Positions 38,086-50,224 of a stretch of DNA of 64,000 bases are shown piece after piece. The notes beneath the pieces are model-generated. The model ran no database searches. It saw only the letters and a list, made by a program, of their open reading frames with translations, and was not told the DNA's origin. The position numbers were made by a program, and so were the translations under genes. Each line of letters starts with the position of its first letter. Positions within the stretch are counted from its first letter, which is position 1. Origin of the DNA: Panulirus ornatus (lineage: Eukaryota > Arthropoda > Malacostraca > Decapoda > Palinuridae); the NCBI RefSeq assembly GCF_036320965.1, contig NC_092255.1, positions 14,806,563 to 14,870,562 on the forward strand, given 5' to 3'.

Positions 38086-39360
38086 ATTTTTTTTTTCTCC
38101 TTCCCCCTCCTCCTCGTTCTCAATACGCCTGCAACGCACTAGGTTATTCTCGTCATGCACAAGCTTTCAGGTGACAGGTCAGTCTTTTGAGGCAGGAGGC
38201 ACCAAGGCCACTGACTAGACTTCCCCTCCCGCTGGGAACTTCATGAGCACAGAGCGCGTCGAGTTTATGAGAGATTAGAGGAGAAAGGCAGCACGGTGGT
38301 CGCTTCAATTCTTGGACGATTTTAACCACGAGTGATGACGTTGAAGGGAATGGCTTCTTGTTACCCGTGCCATTGGGTGGGTCGGAATTGGTCTTCGCAC
38401 GTTGTTGCTCAAAAGGTCGTCAAGTGCCAGGCTGCGACAGACCCGAGGCGAGGCAAGGGCTACAACAGACAAGTGTATGTACCAAAAAAAAAAAAAGTGT
38501 CGTGTTGAGCCTGGCGACGCCATGTTGGGGTTCGTGCAGGGTTCCGCTTCGTTACAATCGGGTCCTGTGGTTTGGTGACGGTGAGACTGCCTCCCTCTGC
38601 CGTCACCGGAGGTCTGAAAGATCACGTGGGTGGTTCGCAGTTCGTGGTCTTCGACGAAATTCCTGCCTTGGTTACGACTCAAGACAGGTGGTGGGTGTTT
38701 CCCGGACGACGACCTCCTCTCCCTCTCCCTCCACTCACTTGCAACACCATGCCATAACAAGAGTTATCACTCAGCTCCCATTGGAGGACAATGTAGTGGT
38801 TCAGACGGCTGTGTGAACGATCAAGAAAGCATATCGTAGATGTAATCCCTCACGTTAGCCGGTGATGGAACCCTCCCCACCCACACCCACCCATCGAACA
38901 GTATAGCTGGTTCTCCAGCGAGATCGTGCAAGAACGCGCCTCTGAAGGCTTCACCTGCAGCAGCCAGTTGACTTGGAGGTTTTGCCCTCCTCCTCCTCCG
39001 CCGCCGCCTCGCACATTGTGTATCCAAGGCGACAGACGCTGGCGCGAGTGCCAGGAGCCCGCCGCGAAGGACGTCTTTGATAATAATGATCTTCAGCCAG
39101 CATCGTGGAGACTAATGACGCGGGGATGTTTATGGCCTGGGCCATTAATCCCTTAACCCCCCCCCCCCCCTCCCCTGCCTGGGATGTGTGGCGCCTCGAG
39201 GGTGCTTGCTATTCTCTCCGCCGGCTCTGAGAAACGTGTAACGAAAGGCTGTTGACGGGGCTCCCCATTCGCTGTGCCACACGACGCAGCAGCAGCCAAT
39301 GCCTTCACCACCTTCAAGCGATTCTGAAGTGTTCGCCTCCGGCAATATAATGACCAGTTT
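38086..39360. other. Unassigned DNA
   Basis: Overlapping open frames at 38305-38816 on both strands have no recognisable domain. A short CTC/CGC-rich triplet stretch lies near 38988-39010. Confidence 0.35.

Positions 39361-39425
<65 letters not shown>
39361..39425 (+). repeat. (CT)n microsatellite
   Basis: About 32 CT dinucleotides. A (CA)n follows at about 39650-39675; the rest to 40138 is unassigned. Confidence 0.95.
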
Positions 39426-39427
<2 letters not shown>

Positions 39428-40134
39428 GTGTGTGCTGTTGCCTCGAGGAACTTTATTAGAAGACCGGACAATGACCCATGCCAAGAGCAGCCCTACCACC
39501 ACCACCAGCGGCGGCTGTCTCAAGACTCCCTTCAAAAGCCTTCCGAAGGGGAGAGATGTGATTGGACGTGCCGTCATCATGACAGTGAGGCTGAGGAAAC
39601 ATCTGAGAGTGTTATTCCTGGACATCGTCTTCCACACATAGAGCGAGACACACACACACACACACACACACACACCCGCGCGATCATTAAAGTCATCCTC
39701 TCTTGTGTGGCTTATATCTTGGTCCTTCACCAAGCCACGGCTCAGTGACCAAATTACGAAATTGAGTAAGTGTAATGTGAAGTAATGTGGTACTTCATGT
39801 GTGGGCAACTTTGAGACACATGCTAGAAGGGCGGATCAGAGACTTGGTGATCAATGAACAAAATACATGAAGGTTTGAGTCAAGGGTCAACAGAAAATCA
39901 CAGCTATAAAGTTAGATGGATGGATAGATAGATAGGTTCCAGATGCTGTGGTTCTATAATCAGGCTATAAGCAATGTCATTTACTGTCTGTGTAAGCGGT
40001 AGAAAACAGTGATCAACGACACCAACAGGTGTGATATGTACCGTAGAAACACGCAAACCTACACAGGTGTATATCTACATATAGAATCAAACGTACATAT
40101 AAAGACACAATAAAAAACTCTCTGCTGCTGTGTC

Positions 40135-40138
<4 letters not shown>

Positions 40139-40200
<62 letters not shown>
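40139..40200 (+). repeat. (TC)n microsatellite
   Basis: About 31 TC dinucleotides. Confidence 0.95.
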
Positions 40201-40202
<2 letters not shown>

Positions 40203-40489
40203 TTAGCTCTCTTCAGATAATCTACGTCTTCACGATACACCAGAATACCAAGGGATAATCAAATAAACGTTTGAGGACTGTTAGTACATAGCAACCATTT
40301 GGGCTTTCAGGAAAAAGAAGAAAAAAAAAATATATATATACACATATGTATCTATCCGAAGAACATGACTGAAGCCCAAGTTATGATTGACTAACTTCCC
40401 CTCCCGCGGATTACAAAAGAGGAAACTCACCAATATGGAAATTGAAATTGCATCCGGCTAATCTTTACATTCAGTCCTCTCATCTTTTC

Positions 40490-40864
40490 CTCTCCCCCCC
40501 CCCCAACCACCCACCCACCTTCCTCCTCCTCCTCCTCCTCACGCTGTGCAAATGGCGAACCAAACTAACTAACGATTCTCGATTCCTTTTTTTTTTCCTT
40601 CCTTCCTCCTCCTCCTCCTCCTCCTGCCTAGGTAAAAGAATTATGCCAACTACGTGAATATTATTAGCAAGTCCTCGCACTCATTAAACTTACAGAGGGA
40701 AGACATGGCACAAGGCTCGCTCGCTCGCTAGAACTCCTTCATAAATTTTTTTCCCTCCTCCTCCCTCCCCACCGTCTCCCGTCTCTGGGAACTTCTCGTG
40801 TAAAAGTGTCTTGCGAAGTTCTTGGCTGGGAAGAGGAGGAGGAGGAGGAGGAGGAGGAGGAGGA

Positions 40865-40895
<31 letters not shown>

Positions 40896-41095
40896 TTCCT
40901 CGTCCTCGCCTTCTTCTTTGCGAGAGGTTCCTCCTCAGCTTTCTTGTGGCACATCGAACTCGACACGAATTAAGACTGACGGGCCATTTTTTTTCTTCTT
41001 CTTGCTTCCTCTTCTTGTTCTTCTTCTTCTTGTTCTTCTTCTTCTTGTTGTTGTTCTTCTTCTTTTTCTTCCTCTTCATCTTCTTCTTACGTGCG
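40490..41095. repeat. Cluster of CTC, GGA, GCA and TTC triplet tracts
   Basis: (CTC)n at about 40521-40541 and 40603-40625, (GGA)n at 40837-40868, (GCA)n at 40868-40894, and a long imperfect (TTC)n at 40992-41092. The open frames with poly-Gly, poly-Ala or poly-Ser here are products of the triplets. Confidence 0.9.
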
Positions 41096-41160
41096 GCTTT
41101 TGAAATATATCTTTGCCATTCTTCGTTAATGATTTTGTTAAGTTAATATGTCTTTAACAA

Positions 41161-41287
41161 AACAGAGGCCTATGATAGGTCTCCAAAAGAAGGAACAGAG
41201 ATGGTCACAAATGAGGAGTTTCCACTCTTAGGTCTCAGTCTTCTGTTCTTGAACGCTACCTCGTTAACACGGGAAATGGCGTGATAT
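41161..41287 (+). mobile_element. SINE-A, 3' part, diverged
   Basis: From TCTCCAAAAGAAGGAACAGA to CTACCTCGTTAACACGGGAA. The tail hairpin carries a C-to-T change on one arm and the matching G-to-A on the other. No (AT)n border here. The A-tail is lost. Confidence 0.75.
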
Positions 41288-41299
41288 TCAACCCTTTGG

Positions 41300-41600
41300 G
41301 CGTGATGATACGAAACTTGGGGGTCCTAGACTGGCCTTTGACCCAACCCTTCTTGATATCCAGGTCAAAGGTCAGCCACGTCATCATAACCAAGAGGTTG
41401 TACCGCCATGGGCTGGGGTAACCTTCGTGACTAAGGGTCAACCCATTCGTGTATAAGGGTCGTGCGTTCGTGCTCGAGAGTCGCACCGTTGTGCTCAAGG
41501 AACACCTGCCCTCCTGCACGGTGCTCAAGGTCGTACGGCTGTGTCCTGGGGGGGGGGGGGGCACGGTCGTGCTGGAAGGTCGTACGGCCGTGCTATGGTC
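41300..41600 (+). mobile_element. Element with GGTCGT...GTGCTCAAGG repeat (copy 1)
   Basis: Contains TGGCCTTTGACC, CATCATAACCAAGAGGTTGT and then degenerate 21-bp units such as GTCGCACCGTTGTGCTCAAG. The same succession occurs at 54895-55060 and, less clearly, at 51785-52200. Probably a dispersed element carrying a minisatellite; class unknown. Confidence 0.6.
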
Positions 41601-41791
41601 GTGGTGGTCTGCGAAGCGGGGGAGTCGAACCCTGGCGCTCTCGAGATATGTTCAAACACCCCTTGGAAAAGTTTGGCTCTCGAACGGAGGAATGACCGAA
41701 GAATGCGATGTAATAACATGGTATCGCGTGTATCACTTGACTGATGCAAGAAAAGCTTACCTGTCGGTACAAAATACCACGAGAATTTAAG

Positions 41792-41792
<1 letters not shown>

Positions 41793-41841
<49 letters not shown>

Positions 41842-41906
41842 GACTACCTTCCTACACCATCTATGGCTTGATAATTGTCTCCTCTTACTACACCATCTAT
41901 GGCTTG

Positions 41907-41964
<58 letters not shown>

Positions 41965-41996
41965 GATTACCTTCTTACACCATCTATGACTTGATC

Positions 41997-42044
<48 letters not shown>

Positions 42045-42076
42045 GATTACCTTCTTACACCATCTATGACTTGATC

Positions 42077-42148
<72 letters not shown>
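41793..42148 (+). repeat. Four (CT)n blocks with CCTGATTACCTTC spacers
   Basis: Long CT tracts (about 41793-41838, 41911-41962, 42004-42042 and 42082-42148) alternate with copies of CTGATTACCTTCTTACACCA and TCTATGACTTGATCTTTTCC. The spacer plus CT tract has been tandemly duplicated. Confidence 0.95.
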
Positions 42149-42205
42149 GATTCTTCACCTTCTGAGACCATCTACGGGGCCCGATTCGGAAATTCCCATT
42201 CTCTG

Positions 42206-42231
42206 TCTGTCTGTCTGTCTGTCTGTCTCTA
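42206..42231 (+). repeat. (CTGT)n tetranucleotide
   Basis: Six CTGT units. The following 230 bases are unassigned. Confidence 0.9.
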
Positions 42232-42464
42232 CACTCGGCATATACAAACCTGACATGATTAATTGGAAACACATCTGTCGAGATTGGAAGGCCTCGGAAT
42301 ACGAAATCGTCCCATAACCTTCTGTAACAGATTAGCCAATCAGTATCCCGCGTTATTTCAAGGTGATCAGGGCACGACACAATACCTGATTAACCTGCAA
42401 GAAATCGACGTCAGATATTGGTGTCCTAAACGATTGGCATTTACGAAGGGAGAGACGCGGTTCG

Positions 42465-42815
42465 ACATGGTTTCAAATCATGTTTCTGAAACTACTTCGA
42501 ATCACGTCTCCCAAAAGACTGTCTCGCATCACGTCTCCCAAAAACTGTTTCGAATCACGTCGCTGTTTCGAATCACGTCTCTCAAAAGCTGTTTCGAATT
42601 ACGTCTCCCAAAAGCTGTTTCGAATCACGCCATCCAAAAACTGTTTCGCATCACGTCTGCGAAACTGTTTCCAATCACATCGCCAAAAAACTGTCTCGAA
42701 CCACGTCTCCAAAACAGCTTCGAATCACGTCTCCAAAAAACTGTTTCGAATCATGTCTCCAAAACAGTTTCGGAGACATGATTCGTAACAGTTCCGAAGA
42801 CATGATTCGAAACAA
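42465..42815 (+). repeat. About 26-bp minisatellite ending in an inverted repeat
   Basis: Imperfect units of CGAATCACGTCTCCCAAAAG plus CTGTTT, about 11 copies, then two units in the opposite orientation (GGAGACATGATTCG and GAAGACATGATTCG) at 42772-42808. Confidence 0.92.
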
Positions 42816-43019
42816 CTTCGTGTTAGATGTTATGAAGTTTTCAGAAGCTGAAAGAAGTACCGATGCAATATCAGTGAGCAAGAGACATATAAGAGCAATG
42901 GCATTACATGCGCATGCGCGAGGGGAGCACTGTTGTCAGTGTCGAACTGGGAGCAGCAGTGTTGTCAGCCAAGGCTGCAAGATGGCCAATCGAGATCCAA
43001 CAGCTTTGGCGGAAACAGC

Positions 43020-43690
43020 AATGTTGTCAGTGGGTTGGCAGCGGCAGCAGTGGTGTTATCAGTGGGTTGGCAGGAGTGGTGTTATCAGTGGGTTGGCAGG
43101 AGTGGTGTTATCAGTGGGTTGGCAGGAGTGGTGTTATCAGTGGGTTGGCAGGAGTGGTGTTATCAGTGGGTTGGCAGGAGTGGTGTTATCAGTGGGTTGG
43201 CAGGAGTGGTGTTATCACTGGGTTGGCAGGAGTGGTGTTATCAGTGGGTTGGCAGCAGTGGTGTTATCAGTGGGTTGGCAGGAGTGGTGTTATCAGTGGG
43301 TTGGCAGCGGCAGCAGTGGTGTTATCAGTGGGTTGGCAGGAGTGGTGTTATCAGTGGGTTGGCAGGAGTGGTGTTATCACTGGGTTGGCAGGAGTGGTGT
43401 TATCAGTGGGTTGGCAGCAGTGGTGTTATCAGTGGGTTGGCAGGAGTGGTGTTATCAGTGGGTTGGCAGCGGCAGCAGTGGTGTTATCAGTGGGTTGGCA
43501 GGAGTGGTGTTATCAGTGGGTTGGCAGGAGTGGTGTTATCAGTGGGTTGGCAGGAGTGGTGTTATCAGTGGGTTGGCAGGAGTGGTGTTATCAGTGGGTT
43601 GGCAGGAGTGGTGTTATCAGTGGGTTGGCAGCAGTGGTGTTATCAATGGGTTGGCAGCGGTGGTGTTATCAGTGGCCGCAGTGTTGTCAC
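43020..43690 (+). repeat. 26-bp minisatellite, about 25 copies
   Basis: Unit GGGTTGGCAGGAGTGGTGTT plus ATCAGT. A GCGGCA insertion marks some units and recurs at intervals of about 156-260 bases, so groups of units were copied together. Three long open frames across it are products of the repeat. Confidence 0.97.
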
Positions 43691-44460
43691 TGGTGTTGTC
43701 AACGGCGACGTTTTCCAGTGGGGTTAGTAGAGGCGGCGGCAACATTGTTGTCAGTTGAATTAACAGCAGCAGTATTGTCAATGGACTATAATGCCTGTAG
43801 TAGCAGCAATGTTGTCACTGGTGCTTGTAACAGTAGAATCAGATGGGTTGTCAACGTGCTGGTGGAAATTGAGCCACAAATTCTAGGATGAATAGTACTG
43901 CCAGCAAAGTTGGAAGCAGCAATGAAGGCTATATATTGTTGTCAGTAGAGTTAGGGCCACCAGCAGCGTTGTAAGTAGAGCCGGCAGGAGCAACTGTAGT
44001 GTTGGCAGTGGTGCTGGTACCACCAGTGTAGTCAACGGTGCTAATGCCAAAGACAGCGACAGAGTTGGCAACAGCAACAGCAAGTGTTGGCAGCTAGAAG
44101 CAACTGTGCTGTCAGCGGTGCTTGCAGCGCTGGCAATGTTGCCAACGGTACTAACAACATCGGTAATAATGTTGTCAGCGATGCTATCAGCAGCAGTAAC
44201 AACGTTGGCAGAAATAAGAGAAGCAATACTGTTGTCAGGGTAGTTGGAAAACAGCGGTGTCGTAGGTCACTGTTGGCAGCCAAAGCTTCGATGAACGATG
44301 TTAAACCGCACAGTGTGGCCAGCGGAGCCAAGATCAACGAAGCCGGCACTGGTAATGCTGTCAACCCTGGCGTTGGCAGTCGTAGCAACGTTGTCAGCGG
44401 TGCTGGCAGGAGCAGCAATAACAATGTTGTCAGCGGTGCCAGCGTTGGGACTAAGCCCAC
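43691..44460 (+). repeat. Decayed continuation of the 26-bp array
   Basis: Words GTTGTCAG, GTTGGCAG and AGCAGTGGTG persist with growing divergence and AGCAGCAACA-type insertions, and fade at about 44460. Confidence 0.7.
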
Positions 44461-44499
44461 CCATCCAGCATATAGCCCGGGCCGTTAGCATGGTAACTT

Positions 44500-44640
44500 A
44501 ATTAGCATATTAACTTCATTATCCCAGGTCTGTCGGTCAGCGGCGCCTGAGGGCGCTCTAACGAAGTTGGTTGGCCCAGGGTCCTCCGCGTCGGTGGATT
44601 CGAACCCTGGGCTACCTCGACCGTAAGAGCGGTGGCTATG
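44500..44640. other. Possible tRNA-like remnant
   Basis: GGATTCGAACCCTGGGCT near 44595 resembles the reverse of a B-box region, but no A-box or cloverleaf can be drawn. Weak SINE remnant at best. Confidence 0.3.
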
Positions 44641-44974
44641 GCGTACAAGCGGACACTTGGACATCTCGTATTTGCCACGTGTATCCTCGAGCCTCACCAC
44701 AGTGGGTCCCATGTGGTCAAATTATCTACAGTGGCTCCGATACTGTATGTGTGTGTGTGTGTGGGTGTGTGTGGGTGCGTGTGCGCGCACCACGGGTCAG
44801 GTTCGAACCCTGGGTAAGGGAGGCGGCCGTGGCGTTTCTCCGTTCCTGCCAAGCTCACTCACTTTCCGAGCCATGTCTTACTTCCAAGCGCAGGAGAGCG
44901 GCTTCAGGGGTAAATAATACATGAATAGCTTCAGTAATATTATACCTTCCACTAGAACACTGGTGGCGAGGAAG

Positions 44975-45295
44975 GGTGGTTGGTTGGTTGGTTGGTTGGT
45001 TGGTTGTTTGGTTGGTTGGTTGATTGACTGGTTGGCTGATTGACTGGTTGGTTGATTGACTGGTTGACTGGTTAGTTGGTTGGTTGGATGGTTGGTTAAC
45101 CGGTGGTTAGTTGGTTGGTTGGTTGATTGATTGGTTGGGGAGGTTGACTGACTGGTTGGTTGGTTGGGTGACTGACTGGTTGGTGGGTTGGTTGGTTGGC
45201 TGACTGGTTGGTTGGATGGTTGGTTGACGGTTGGTTGGCTGACTGGTTGATTGGTTGGTTGGTAGATTGACTGGTTGGTTGGTTGGTTGGGCTTT
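44975..45295 (+). repeat. (GGTT)n with GACTGGTT variants
   Basis: Tetranucleotide GGTT units with interspersed GATTGACT and GACTGACT. About 320 bp. Confidence 0.95.
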
Positions 45296-45756
45296 ATCAG
45301 GCCTACCAACTGCCAGGATACATTAAGGCCGTCAATGTACGTTACGTCCACCAACTGATAAATCTTGAACACCTTCTCCTTCTTCTTCTTCTCCTTCTTC
45401 AGGTGTTGAAGATCATCGTAAGACCACATATACTCACACTATACATGTGACCTACGTCGGGAAGCCAACTGACAAATCTCTATACATCAAACACTCTTAA
45501 TCTCACACACAGGCACAGTTTTTTGGGGGGTGCATGACACGGATATAAGTAAAAGAAAAAAAATATACAGCTATGCCTGCATCATGAATAACTGCGAGTA
45601 ATTTCGAGTGAAAACCAAACATAATGTTATGAACGACGTAAATGTTTGTGAGCCTGGCATGGCGCTACTCCGAGCCAAGACTTTCATACCGTCTGACATC
45701 CACTCCTGTATGTCACATATGACAGGGTGTCATCCTGTCATTGACGACAAGGAATG

Positions 45757-45757
<1 letters not shown>
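45296..45757. other. Unassigned DNA
   Basis: A short (TTC)n lies at about 45378-45400. Nothing else recognised. Confidence 0.4.

Positions 45758-45820
<63 letters not shown>
45758..45820. repeat. (AT)n microsatellite
   Basis: TA tract bordering SINE-A. Confidence 0.95.
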
Positions 45821-45823
<3 letters not shown>

Positions 45824-46065
45824 CCCTGGGGATAGTAGATTAAGAATACTTCCCACGTATTCCCTGCGTGTCGTAGAAGGCGACTAAAAGGGGAGGGAGC
45901 GAGGGGATGGAAATCCTTCCCTCTCATTTTTTCTTTTTTTTTTAATTTTTCCAAAAGAAGGAACAGAGAAGGGGGCCAGGTGAGGATATTCCCTCAAAGG
46001 CCCAGTCCTCTGTTCTTAACGCTACCTCGCTAATGCGGGAAATGGCGAATAGTATGAAAGAAAAA

Positions 46066-46068
<3 letters not shown>
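45821..46068 (+). mobile_element. SINE-A, complete copy
   Basis: ATCCCTGGGGATAG at the 5' end, GTCGTAGAAGGCGACTAAAA, GAGGATATTCCCTCAAAGGC, then the tail CGCTACCTCGCTAATGCGGG and an A-rich end. (AT)n lies on both sides. Confidence 0.88.

Positions 46069-46121
<53 letters not shown>
46069..46121. repeat. (AT)n microsatellite
   Basis: TA tract after the SINE-A A-tail. Confidence 0.95.
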
Positions 46122-46124
<3 letters not shown>

Positions 46125-46451
46125 TTAAAACACGTTTACGCAATGATTAAACCCGTGACTGAGAGCTGCGAGGTAATGTATCGGAGAACCGGGATCCGAA
46201 ATGAAGCACTGAAGTACTTAAATGAAAACGAGATCAGTGAATCATGAGGCTCGAAATTAGATTTACTTTGCTTCGAACACCAAAGCGCCGAGGGAAATGA
46301 TTCACCCGTGATGGACGAACGAACCGACCGGGTTTCTTCGCGAACGTTCGAACCAGTGGAATGGTTCGCTTTCGTTCGGTAGGTGAAACGGGAGATTGGG
46401 GGAGGTGAAGGGGGGGAACTCCTCATTAGGGTGAGGGACTGAGCAAGCTGA

Positions 46452-46512
46452 AACAAGTTTCAGCTCAATAGTTGAGGGATGAGCAGCTGGGTTGGCTGCC
46501 GACCCAATGCTC
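46452..46512 (-). mobile_element. SINE-T core fragment
   Basis: GAGGGATGAGCAGCTGGGTT and GGCTGCCGACCCAATGC match the middle of the other SINE-T copies. The head and tail are missing. Confidence 0.5.
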
Positions 46513-46894
46513 AGTGTAGGGAGAACTGAAACAACGAAGGAAGCAAGTCCCGTTGGTAGACTGTAACGTAAGGACGTAACTTCAGTGAAGGAAACTGAAA
46601 AACTTCAGTGAAGCAAGTGAAAAAAGAGAAGTTATTATCTTGGTAAACAACTTCACCGTCAGAGAATATGTTGAACGAGGGCAGACAGGGACTCGAAGCT
46701 CCAGAGAAAATATTAATTGACAGGGGTTCAAAAAACAAAGCAAAACAAAAATAGAATCATAAAAGAAAGTTATTTGTTTCAGTCACACTTATTCGTTTCA
46801 GTCACGACAAAAACACACCGGAAAATGATCCACTGTGGTCGAGAACTTCGAAATTTGAACAATCTGGTCACGTTTCTTAAAACATTAAAACAAC

Positions 46895-47025
46895 AGAAGG
46901 AGGAGGAGAGGAGGAGGAGGAGAAGGAGGATGGGGAAGGAGGAAGAGTACTAGTAGTAGTAGGAGGAGGAGGAGGAAGAGGATGGGGAAGGAGGAAGAGA
47001 GGGAGGAGGAGAAGAAGAAGAAGTA
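46895..47025 (+). repeat. (GGA)n/(AGT)n/(GAA)n tract
   Basis: Purine-rich triplet repeats with the duplicated block GGATGGGGAAGGAGGAAGAG at about 46928 and 46980. Confidence 0.9.
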
Positions 47026-47151
47026 TTCCGATACGTCGAAAAATACCCCCGACATTCATATCAATATTAGTAAAAAAAGAAACTAAAAACAAAAATCTAT
47101 GAAAGAAACGTCGAATTAATAGTTCTGGTACAAATGAGCAGGTGTATATAT

Positions 47152-47268
<117 letters not shown>

Positions 47269-47570
47269 ACTGCTGCTAAAGCGGCCACAAGTGTCGAAGT
47301 TCGACCCGGCAGATTTGACAAGTCTCACCACTTCGCCAGGTTACGTCGTCAGGCAAGGGCTATAGGTATACGAGAGTCGAACTCTGCAGAAAGGGGAAGG
47401 TAACACTTGGAGCAACTGTGCAAAAAGGAGGTGATCCTCGACCTCTAAATGGGGGCCTCGCCAAGGAGTTTCATTCAAGGAATACTTTGCTATACTGTGC
47501 TATGTGGAATTATATCAAAGATAGATTACATGTGATAATAACACCGGATATGTTCATTGTCAGCTTTTAT

Positions 47571-47571
47571 G

Positions 47572-47653
<82 letters not shown>
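47571..47653 (+). repeat. (GA)n microsatellite
   Basis: GA dinucleotides with one AAGAG interruption near 47588. Confidence 0.95.
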
Positions 47654-47657
<4 letters not shown>

Positions 47658-47882
47658 CTACTGGGAAGAACTGAAGAGGCATGAAAGACGAAGGCTTCCA
47701 ACGACGTCCCTCGATCTCACGATGAAAATATCGGTGAAAATCTACGCTGCGAAATGGTGTGGGCCGCTGCTTACCAATCACAAGAAGTCGTTTTCAGATT
47801 CATTTGCATCCCGTGCATTCAAATTCACGACCGAAGAAACCTCATATAATTTGCATAGCAATCAAGTAACCCACAGAGGGCT

Positions 47883-48896
47883 TATATATACATACCTACA
47901 CAGCTTTCCATGGTTTACCCCAGACGCTTCACATGCCTTGATTCAATCCACTGACAGCACGTCAACCCCGTTATACCACATCGATCCAATGCACTCTATT
48001 CCTTGCCCGCCTTTCACCCTCCTGCATGTTCAGGCCCCGATCACACAAAATCTTTTTCACTCCATCTTTCCACCTCCAATTTGGTCTCCCACTTCTCTTC
48101 GTTCTCTCCACCTCCGACACATATATCCTCTTGGTCAATCTTTCCTCACTCATTCTCTCCATGTGCCCAAACCATTTCAAAACACCCTCTTCTGCTCTCT
48201 CAACCACGCTCTTTTTATTTCCACACATCTCTCTTACCCTTACGTTACTTACTCGATCAAACCACCTCACACCACACATTGTCCTCAAACATCTCATTTC
48301 CAGCACATCCATCCTCCTGCGCACAACTCTATCCATAGCCCACGCCTCGCAACCATACAACATTGTTGGAACCACTATTCCTTCAAACATACCCATTTTT
48401 GCTTTCCGAGATTATGTTCTCGACTTCCACACATTCTTCAAGGCTCCCAGAATTTTCGCCCCCTCCCCCACCCTATGATCCACTTCCGCTTCCATGGTTC
48501 CATCCGCTGCCAGATCCACTCCCAGATATCTAAAACACTTTACTTCCTCCAGTTTTTCTCCATTCAAACTTACCTCCCAATTGACTTGACCCTCAACCCT
48601 ACTGTACCTAATAACCTTGCTCTTATTCACATTTACTCTAAACTTTCTTCTTTCACACACTTTACCAAACTCAGTCACCAGCTTCTGCAGTTTCTCACAT
48701 GAATCAGCCACCAGCGCTGTATCATCAGTGAACAACAACTGACTCACTTCCCAAGCTCTCTCATCCCCAACAGACTTCATACTTCCCCTCTTTCCAAAAC
48801 TCTTGCATTCACCTCCCTAACAACCCCATCCATAAACAAATTAAACAACCATGGAGACATCACACACCCCTGCCGCAAACCTACATTCACTGAGAA

Positions 48897-48897
<1 letters not shown>
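47883..48897 (-). pseudogene. Doubly truncated RTE-like LINE copy
   Basis: Minus-strand copy that begins (5') at the RT motif region [18 protein letters not shown] directly against (AT)n and runs through the catalytic box, here [12 protein letters not shown] with Ala changed to Thr, and a TAA stop at SRT* near 48412. It then continues through KWFGHMERM and GRPNWRWKDG to VDV-VY. The 3' UTR stops after CATACCTACACAGCTTTCCA (near 47892); the shared 3' hairpin and A-tail are missing. Inactive. Confidence 0.9.

Positions 48898-48986
<89 letters not shown>
48898..48986. repeat. (AT)n between LINE and repeat C
   Basis: About 44 AT dinucleotides bordered by two different element families. Confidence 0.95.
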
Positions 48987-48990
<4 letters not shown>

Positions 48991-49068
48991 TCCTATGAGT
49001 CCATGGGGAAAATGAAACACGAGAAGTTCCCAAGTGCACTTTCGTGTAATAATCACATCATATCGTCG
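48987..49068 (+). mobile_element. Repeat C, truncated
   Basis: ATTCCTATGAGTCCATGGGG, GTGCACTTTCGTGTAATAAT and CACATCAT, then a break. The GTCAGTTGATAT end is missing. Confidence 0.75.
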
Positions 49069-49339
49069 GGTCCATCTAAAGAGAGAAGAGATGCCATTGT
49101 CTTGAACTTATCTTCAACAGTCCCTTATGGTAAGAGTTAAGTGCACCACCTTACGAGTCACTTACACTTTATAACACCTCCCTCTCGTGTTATCAGTCTT
49201 TTCCATCACATTTTCTCTTACGTTTCACTCATTATAAACCTTCAAATACTTTGGTGTGGAGGACCTCATCAACTATCTCCTATATAAATGGCTTTAGAAT
49301 CAGCTTCTTAACTGACGACGACCTACAGATACCATTCCT

Positions 49340-49717
49340 ACTGCCACAGTCTGTAAACAAAAAGGCCCACGGTAAGCCTCTCGGCAAAAAGGCCTCTGAA
49401 TCAGTCCCCCCTAATAAATGGCTTACCAGAATCAGTTCACAAGAGAACATATTCGTCAATAAGAGAACCTGCAGTACACTTCACAATTAAATAAAGACTC
49501 GAGATATGGTCATCTGAGTAAAATAATGGCTCTAAACTCAGACTTTAAGTAAAAAAAAAAAAAAAAAAAAAGGCTTAGGTTCAGTCACTGGATCGAAAAA
49601 AAAAGGTGCTACACTCAGTAATTCAATAGAAAAAAAGGCTGCAAAACTCGGTCTTTGAATAAAAAAAAAGGTTAAATTCAGTTACAGGACAGAAAAAAAA
49701 GGTGCAACAATCAGTAT

Positions 49718-49805
<88 letters not shown>

Positions 49806-49990
49806 TTATAAAAGGCTGTAGACTCCGTCCACTGAATGCTAAAAGTTCCTACACACAATCCCTGAACCAAAAAGGCCCTTGGCTCAACCTCTGAAAAACA
49901 AGAAAAAATGGCTCGAGACACTCCTTAAATAAAAAGGTTTCAGACTCAGTCCTTTAACAAAAAAAAAATAACCCACAAAAAAAGGCTTCA
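49340..49990 (+). repeat. Degenerate AAAAAGGCTnnAnACTCAGTC repeats, (AT)n inside
   Basis: A-runs followed by GGCT and a CTCAGTC-like word recur every 35-45 bases with heavy variation. A (TA)n tract interrupts at 49720-49805. Confidence 0.65.
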
Positions 49991-50104
49991 GCCGGCGACT
50001 CTCCAGATCAATTTCGCGAGTACGAGACCAAAGCCAGACTCCTCACCTCATCATGGAAACTCTGGTTCTACATACAACAAGAGAACTCCATCCGTAAATC
50101 ATTA

Positions 50105-50190
50105 ACTGTGGAGGAAAAAAGGAAATAAAAAGAAAAGAAAAAGAAAAGAAAATGAAAAGAAATAGAAAAGAAAAAGAAAAGAAACAGCCA
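50105..50190 (+). repeat. (AAAAG)n-like tract
   Basis: AAAGAAAAGAAAAAG-type purine run. Confidence 0.85.
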
Positions 50191-50224
50191 CTCAAAAATC
50201 CAGTTCACAACAGCGGAGGGAAAT

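Noticed and set aside
38305..38816. Overlapping 150-codon frames on both strands
   Set aside because: Mutually exclusive antisense frames with no known motif; GC-rich chance openness.
42778..43891. Three overlapping frames of 264 to 327 codons rich in WQEWCYQWVG-type repeats
   Set aside because: All three frames are open over a 26-bp repeat, which is a property of the unit and not of selection for coding.
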